In this document: piece after piece, positions 57,497 to 64,000 of the stretch
Numbering within the stretch: position 1 is the first letter of the stretch
How the letters are laid out: each line of letters opens with the position of its first letter
Source: Eleusine coracana subsp. coracana
Taxonomy: Eukaryota; Streptophyta; Magnoliopsida; Poales; Poaceae
Direction of reading: 5' to 3'
Assembly: GCA_032690845.1 (NCBI GenBank)
Contig: CM064433.1
Coordinates: 37,198,658 to 37,262,657, forward strand
Length of the DNA: 64,000 nucleotides
Program-made: the position numbers and the translations under genes
The notes under the pieces: model-generated
What the model was told of the DNA's origin: nothing
Databases searched by the model: none
The model's input: only the letters and a program-made list of their open reading frames with translations

Positions 57497-57762
57497 GGTC
57501 CTGTTTGGATTCAATTCAGATTCTTAAAATTTTATTATTATCTTAAGATTTTAAAATCCGAATTCTAAATAAAATCTGAGTGGCGATGTTTGAATATCGA
57601 TTAGATTATGAAATCTGGCTCTAGCTGGGTATAATCAGATTATGATATTCTTAAAATCTGGAGATTAAATTTTTGAATCGGAGAAGAAAATCTATCATAT
57701 TTGAAGGTCTCATAAATTCTAAAATCTGAATTCTTAAAATCTAAATAGATCCAAACAGTACC
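57497..57762. mobile_element. Tourist-like MITE in tandem copy 3
   Basis: 266 bp, flanked by TAA on both sides; the third duplicate, slightly diverged from the other two. Confidence 0.85.
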
Positions 57763-58595
57763 TAAGAAAATGAAGTTCAAGCCAAATTAAAAAACTCCTA
57801 TCAGGCGATCTAAGAAAATGAAGTTCAAGCCAAATTAAAAAACTCCTATCAGGCAGGTGCAAATGCATAATATCACCACCACAGATGTAAAAAAGTAAAA
57901 GTGACTGTAGAGGCAATCAGGGTGACACGTCTGTCGGTCCTCACATTGTGCAGATGCAAGATTTTTATGATAGAGAATACTAATGAATACAAGTAGATAC
58001 TCCAGTACTCACCCCTTCCAATCGGGATTGTACGATCCCTTAAAGGATTGAGAACATCGTCGGCAGACCGTCTTGTGTGACTTGCACGGATTTGTTACAG
58101 AAGTTTATGGCTTGTCCATAATCTAAGAAATATTTGAATCATTCACTAAAAATCTTTCACAACAACAAAAATGGCTTGTAGCGGCAGTTTGTAAAGACCT
58201 GTAGTGGCGGGTAGGTCACCCCGCCGCTACGCAAACGCAACTACAAATAAGCATTCGTAGCGGCAGGTGATCTATCGCCGAAATAAACCGCCGTTACAGA
58301 TGCATTAGCTTCAACCGCCGTTATTGTTAACTATTATTAGCGGCAGTTGAAAATATCAACCGCCGCTATTGTTAGCTATAAGTAGCGGTGGTTGACATCA
58401 TCAACCACCGCTACTTGTTATTTTCCAAAAAAAATAAAGTAAAGTAAATATACAGAAATTACAGATTCTGCACATAGAAATTTACAACATCTCATCACAA
58501 ATATTTACAACATCTCATCACAGAAATTTACAATATGTCATCACAGAATATATATAATATCTCATCAAAATATTCAATGGATAATACAAAATGTC

Positions 58596-61500
58596 TTATA
58601 TAAACCCTAATGCATAGTCATCATATTTCTCCGGAACATTAGGCTCATATGGTGCTCTCGAACCAGCCCACTCACAAAGAGACCTATGTTTTGTTGCTAG
58701 TAAACCCTTCGAATCAAAGTACTTCCCTTCTGGACTAATAACCTCTCTTAACATAAAACGATAAAGAGAAGCTATAACTAGATACATGGCATTTGTACTC
58801 AAGTGAACACGTAATTCAGGAATTATATCCTTTTTGATCTGATCTTTCCTTTTTATCTTTGCAGCCCATTCTTTCTTTGCCCTTACGGCTTTCTGTGTCA
58901 CATGAGCAGAGTCTGTTAATATATAAGATATTAAAAATAAAAAATAAAGTAAAATAGACATAAACAAAATCAACTAACCTCTTTTTTAGACTCCTCAATG
59001 ATATGGTCTAGGTAAGTTAAAGTCCCAGCTGACAACACACAAGTGTAGTAACCACAATGCACACTTCCTCGTATTTACTTATGGCACTATAAATTAGAGA
59101 ATACAAGTTCATTACACTTATGATAATTATATGAATAGATAGTATGATAAGGACGTGTATGAGATGCATATAAATCTTACCCAAAACCTATGATGGAAGT
59201 ACATGTTCTATTTCCTTGTAGGAAGACATGACCCGCCGGCTGCGGTATATTTTTCGTAAGCATTGCATGATCGACAAAAGCTTATCATTAAATGACATTA
59301 ATATCATCAAATCATACACATGTAGACCAATTTCTTACCGATCTATGACTTCCTAAATGTTGTTGTATAACTTCTTGTCGAAGTCCAAGCTATCAAGCGC
59401 TAGAAGCTATCCTTCTTTGGGAAATATCATCAAACAAATCCAATAATCGCTACAACAATGTTGTCAATAAGTTAATTATGATTGGATTTAACTTTAATAT
59501 AGGATACATAATGAAGGCAGTAATTGTCCAACTTATTTGAAGTTGTAAGGGACCATAATGTATTCTCTATCTTGCCACCTCATGAAGCAGTCGTACAAGT
59601 AATTTGCAACATAAGTCCTTGCTTCTATTGTCAAGATCATCTTCATGTCAGCAAGCTCTGTCGGTGCCTTATCCAGATTGTTTTCCGGATTTACCATTGG
59701 GTTGATCGAGCTTTGGTTGATCCGGTTCGGGTTGACGTAGGCCACCCTCATATCTTTTCTGTCGGTCTCCTTTCTTTGAAAAAAGGAGTTCATGCTATAA
59801 AAAAAAGCATACGATAATATATGGAATTATGCTTAAAATATGAAGTAGATCAAACGCGACAAATACATGCATCACAAGGTGATAAAGGTGACGTCCATCT
59901 TGTCTAGACGAAACATCGAGTGGACATCCTCCCAAAATAGATATAATACTTGTTCATCTTCTTCATTGAACACCTCATTTGGAATCCTACAAGTGATTTT
60001 GGTGACCCCTTCTTTCGACGCCATCATGTACCAGTCATGCAACTTCTGCATCTCCCATGGCAGGTTCTTGTACATATTCTTTGGTATAAGGGGTTTACAG
60101 AATATGAATTTCAAGTAGTCCACTTTGTCCGTAAGATTGTCCAAAATTTGATCGTCGTATGATAATACATCCCGAGGATCTTGTTCTTACAGGACGAGCT
60201 TGTCAGTGGTTACTAGACATTTTTTTAATCCAACCAAGTACTTATCAACATCACTTTTTACTTTTGGGTCCTTTGCCTCTTTGTCAAAACCGGTAATCAT
60301 CTTTGGGATTATCGAAGCCTTGATGACAACCAGCGCAGGCTGAACTTGGATTACTGGAGCCTGAACTTGAATCATCGCAGCCGCTGTTCACGGAGGCTCG
60401 ACTTGAATTGCCGGTGCCTGGACTTGAATTGGTGGAGCCTTAACGACAACAGGCGAAGGCTCGAGTTGAACAGTCTCCGGAGGAGGCTCGTTGTCATGAT
60501 AGATTATAGGACTGAGAGTCGAGCCGTCTTCCGCATGAGGAGATTGAGGCTTGTTGCCCGAAGCTGTCGCAGACATAGGAGACTGTTGTCCAGCTGTCGC
60601 GACTGGCTGGCTCACATGAAAGGACCCGTGACCAGACAATAGGGGTGGAGAAGCTCATGTGGAGAGGACAATATCACGACATTTCCAAATGATGAAAGAG
60701 CCGAGCGCGTCTTGGAGATTTTTTATACCGGCCTCAGGTATCAGGGCATTCGATCTCATTGTCCTCATAGCCAGGTACTATTTCTGACACGGAGACACGC
60801 ACGTAACCAATAAGGATATCCTGGTTATGGAGCGTCCGTCCTAGAAGTGTCATGCCGGATGCAACATTCATCGTCTTCCCCTTGTAACCAAATGGCCGAT
60901 TTAACTCACAAGGAGTATCCTCAGTAAGGTCCTCCATTTCTGGTTGCATCAAGACCGATGGTTCCATGGAAACTGGTGGTTGCATGGATGAGGACATACC
61001 ACAAAAGAAGATGTCTATTGCTGCCTCCAAGCTGGGGTCCAAACGACCGCTTTCGTGTCGACAGCTAACATCATGAGTTGTCACCTTCAAGCTTCCTTGG
61101 CTTTCTCTTCTTGATCTTTCTTATGCAATGTATGCTTCTTATATAGGTGAGATGATGTATCGGAGAAACCTTCTTTCTATGTGGCCGATGATGACACTCC
61201 TCATACCCGACCATCATGTTCCTTGGTCCCAATAGCCATGCTAAGTTGGTCCTTGTGATACTCAGGTGTAAACAGACCAGCCTCTGTCTGTGCCGTGATG
61301 GGACCTTTCAAGGCTTGTACAACTTCACCTGTCGCGGGATCCTTCATAATAATCCCTCCTTCTTCGGTTAAGTCGGAGCGACCATACACCTAGTTCCTGT
61401 TACGCTCATTAGTGTTTCCTTCCGCATGAAGCTTGGCTTCCTTCTCTTTCCAAATCGGAATCTTCTTTTTGTATCTTCCTGGACTTAACCGCGGCTTGTA

Positions 61501-61978
61501 CTTGTCCCGCTTGTTGAGCTCAACCATCTTTTCACCGAGCTCCTTCGAAGCACTGCTCAACAAACTCATCCCATTCCTGCTGACTGATATTTCCATGCTT
61601 GTCGAATAGGGTTTGATTTTTCTTGACGTATTGGCAGTTGAGCTTGGAATTGTAATCTCGAAAGATGTGATTAAGAGTAGACATCATGGCCTTATTGGCT
61701 CTCTCGAAATCTGCTGGCTGGAACCGGATGGTTGCGATGATATCAGCCCACATATCATCTTTTCTGCCATCCGGAACTTGGCGCTAATCTTGCCACGTGA
61801 TTTTGCAATGATCCCTCACCACTTTGCCGCAACGGTTCCACCATTTGGTGTTGACACCAGTGGGTTCAATCGATTCTCCATCTTTAGGGTCTAGTGCAGT
61901 AACCTCGTAGATGCCCTCTGCCTTGTTCGCGGAGCGCTGACCGTGCTTGCGTTTGTGTGTGGACACTTGGGCAGGCAT
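58596..61978 (-). pseudogene. CACTA-linked DUF8039 plus Ulp1-type (C48) protease gene, decayed
   Basis: Minus strand from ATG 61978. In order: an N-terminal DNA-binding-like part (WADIIATIRFQPADFERANK, NISQQEWDEFVEQCFE), KRDKYKPRLSPGRYKKKIP, and KDQLSMAIGTKEHDGRV. Then come the DUF8039 region (DTPCELNRPFGYKGKTMNVA, ILIGYVRVSVSEIVPG), a Pro/Val/Gln-rich linker (PPIQVQAPAIQVEPP) and a Ulp1-like C-terminus. In the last, LDSLDFDKKLYN and HCGYYTC (about 59039-59062) correspond to the Asp and catalytic Cys segments of C48 proteases. The tail is VIASLYRFMLREVISPEGKY. Stops, frameshifts and intron remnants show it is not functional. In intact relatives this protein accompanies TNP2 and carries a SUMO-protease-like fold. 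Confidence 0.75.
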
Positions 61979-62379
61979 TGTTGTTACAGAACAACTAAGG
62001 CACTAAATGTGCAATCCAAATTGAAGTCACAATTGTTACAGAGCAACAAATATATAAGGTACAAAATGTGCACCCCAAATTCGGTCTGGAATCATTATAG
62101 AACAATAAAGATAGAAGATACTAAGCATGCAAGCAAACTTCAGACTACTTGTCAAGATTTTTATCTTCATAAGTGAGACGTCCATTTTCTATTAATGCAT
62201 TTTTTCCCTAAGAAATTCATACTAGTGCTTTCCTTTGACCTGCCTCGATAGCGCCCTTAGTGCCGGAAGTAGCCAACGAATGGGATGTTGAAAGGTACAT
62301 ATGGGATGTATCATCAACGCATACAAAACATGCCGCCTTTCCTTTGACCTGCCCCGATAGCGCCCTTAGTACCGGGAAA

Positions 62380-63729
62380 TCACTTATCGTGCAAAAAAAA
62401 AATTGCTCTAAGCGTGAAATACTCTCTTAGATACTCATCCCATATACGGACCCCCTCCAACCACAGTTTCTGCAGGTCTTCGAACAATGGTACTAAGAAT
62501 ACGTCTATGTCGTTACAAGGTTCTTTGGGCCCAGATATAAGAGTGCTCAGTAATAGGTACTTACGCTTATGGCATAACCATGGTGGAATGTTGAACATTA
62601 CTAGTATCACTAGCCAAGTGCTATGCGAATTCCTCATCTGACTGAATGGGTTCATCCCGTCTGTACTCAATGCAAATCGTAGGTTCCTTGTCTCATTAGA
62701 GAAGTCCCGATGATCCTCATCGAACTTTTTCCACTGTGTTCCATCTATGGGATGTCTAAGCTTACCGTCTCCCTAGTGTGCATGTCATGTCATCATTGCC
62801 GCATCACTATGGTTGGCTAACAAGCATTTGATGCGATCGACCATGGGTAAGTACCACATGACTAAGACAGGAACCTTACTATCATCACAGTCATCGATGA
62901 TAGAACTTCTTTTCTTCTTTATCCTCTTAGTTGTATTCTTCACCCCACCATCAGCATCACAATCGTTGTTCCTCTTGTAACAACTGTGTTTGCACCTTGG
63001 GCATCTCATAACGTCCTGTTGCTCCTTTCGATATAATATGCAATGATTTGGACACGCGTGAATTTTTTTGGACGCCTAACAAAAGTGGGGAAATCAGCTT
63101 CTTAACAAGGTATGTTGTTCTTAGCAACAAGTTGGGCTTCGGCAGCGCATCGGAAATAAGTTCCAACAAATCCGTGAAACTAGCGTCCGACCAGCCATGC
63201 ATGGCCTTCAGCTTCATCAGCTCAAGTACAGTACACAACACGGTGAACTCTTTATCACATCCTTTAGATTCATCATATAATAGATCCCTTGATGCCTTCT
63301 CTATTCTATGAAAATTATCAAGCCCTTTAGTTATACCGGTATTGATCAACACCTGCAGCTCAATGCGACATAACAACTCCTCAACATCAAAATCAGCTTC
63401 ACTAGGCGATTCCATCGTATCTGCACCAGGCGAATTGATAGCCTCGACTTCAACTTCAATATGCTCATCAAATTTCATATCGACCACACTGTTCTCACCA
63501 TGTTTTGTCCATATCATGTACCCCTCAACAAAACCCCTCCGCACCAAGTGTGACTTGATTACTTCTATATCATTCCACAGCTTCTGATTCTTGCAATCAG
63601 AACATGAATAATATACATCAGTCGTCCGTTCACGTCAAGCATGTTGTACGGCCCCTTCCATGAATTTGGAGACTTCGCGTAAAATATTGGACCCGGTCTT
63701 GGCGCCTCGTACATCCAAGATCTATCCAT
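62380..63729 (-). pseudogene. TNP2-class transposase, N-terminal half only
   Basis: ATG at 63729: MDRSWMYEAPRPGPIFYAK is the start of the transposase-associated domain. After a frameshift it continues DVYYSCSDCKNQKLW, SHLVRRGFVEGYMIWTKHGE, then LKAMHGWSDASFTDLLELIS, MRCPRCKHSCYKRNN, VMWYLPMVDRIKCLLAN, MSTDGMNPFSQMRNSHSTW and LISGPKEPCNDIDVFLVPLF, ending near 62380. The second half of Transposase_21 and the DUF4218/DUF4216 regions are absent: about 400 bp later the DUF8039/Ulp1 gene begins, so an internal deletion is likely. Stops and frameshifts (for example near 62780 and 63080) make it inactive. Confidence 0.85.
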
Positions 63730-64000
63730 CGCGAACTACCTTGAACGTGAACCAAAAAAATATTCAAATGTATTAATTAATTATGTATAACAAAAATATT
63801 AAACATTCATTATATATATATATATATATTAAAAAATAAATTACATAAACTGAGAGATATTATGCAAGGTAAAATGAAACAAACATCAAATTATTTTATA
63901 TATTATTTAACTTTTATCACCATCTATCCAATAAATATTAGAAATTAATTAATTAATTTTGTGTAACAAAAAAAATTAAATATTCACTAAATGTATAAAC
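63730..64000. other. AT-rich DNA upstream of the TNP2 gene
   Basis: AT-rich, with an (AT)n run at about 63812-63829. This is the 5' region of the third CACTA element; its terminus is not within the window. Confidence 0.6.

Larger units (their letters stand above)
55775..58243. repeat. Tandem triplication of an ~808-bp unit
   Basis: Copies start with GCCAAAACCTTTG at 55775, 56583 and 57392 (spacing 808 and 809). Each contains ~105 bp of flank, a 266-bp Tourist-like MITE, ~345 bp of further flank, and ~90 bp of a CACTA terminus (CACAACAAYAAAAAYGG...TAGCGGCGG). Copy 3 also has a 45-bp internal duplication at about 57763-57856 and runs on into the CACTA interior. Junctions are ACAAA|GCCAAAAC, so GCCAAAAC is the breakpoint. 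Confidence 0.9.
58158..64000 (-). mobile_element. Third CACTA family (Ulp1-carrying), minus orientation, continues beyond the window
   Basis: The left end CACAACAACAAAAATGGC at 58158 is a mutated CACTACAA terminus. At 58158-58435 are inverted TAGCGGCGGTTGA/TCAACCGCCGCTA subterminal hairpins. Inside, on the minus strand, are the N-terminal half of a TNP2 transposase (63729 down) followed by a DUF8039/Ulp1-type gene. The other terminus lies beyond base 64000. The genes are broken. Confidence 0.8.

Noticed and set aside
1..64000. Bacterial-type features (operons, Shine-Dalgarno sites, riboswitches, rRNA, CRISPR)
   Set aside because: Introns, MITEs, LTR elements and CACTA transposons show plant nuclear DNA; no such features were seen.

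Overview
The window looks like repeat-rich nuclear DNA from a grass (Poaceae). The evidence is Tourist-like and Stowaway MITEs, a Sirevirus-type Copia element with palindrome-studded LTRs, Ty3/Gypsy elements primed by tRNA-Asp, three different CACTA/EnSpm transposons, L1-type LINE fragments, spliced genes with GT-AG introns, and no bacterial-style operons. The exact genus cannot be read from the sequence.

Layout. 0-4.7 kb: internal exons of an unidentified spliced gene, then intergenic DNA with a 344-bp Tourist-like MITE. 4.7-7.0 kb: minus-strand LINE split by a 398-bp CACTA-type MITE. 7.0-12.1 kb: a long-armed foldback element with a 9-bp duplication, a Pack-MULE-like element with ~115-bp inverted ends, and AT-rich DNA. 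12.2-21.1 kb: retrotransposon layers: a Gypsy LTR piece, a Sirevirus-type Copia remnant on the minus strand (3' LTR carrying a nested LTR, an extra ORF, a truncated 5' LTR), then a truncated minus-strand Gypsy element with gag start, PBS and LTR.

21.1-44.0 kb is read as one ~22.9-kb CACTA element. It has a CACTA end on the left, a mutated counterpart on the right, and 81/83-bp subterminal repeats inside both ends. It sits inside the Gypsy LTR, whose second half appears to resume at about 44.035 kb. It carries a TNP2 transposase (minus), a TNPA/Transposase_24-like gene (plus), and non-transposase reading frames: an unidentified gene, two XS-zinc-finger-like genes (one fully open), a Werner-type 3'-5' exonuclease, and a GRF-finger/coiled-coil/membrane-tail gene. 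Both transposase genes are broken. A Gypsy LTR plus gag has inserted into the TNP2 gene.

44.4-45.2 kb is the end of a second CACTA family. 46.0-49.4 kb holds the best host gene: an eight-exon, phase-consistent minus-strand gene of 448 residues resembling the pseudokinase plus KEN part of IRE1/RNase L. A decayed LINE and a GC-rich island lie upstream of it. 51.4-55.7 kb contains simple repeats, a Stowaway MITE, a Harbinger-like element and a duplicated intergenic segment. 55.8-58.2 kb is an 808-bp tandem triplication containing a MITE and a CACTA terminus. 58.2-64.0 kb is the interior of a third CACTA family (minus) with a decayed DUF8039/Ulp1-type gene and the N-terminal half of TNP2; it runs off the window.

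Only the 46-49 kb gene and the 37-38 kb cargo gene have fully open, splice-consistent coding sequences here. Almost everything else is transposon-derived and decayed.
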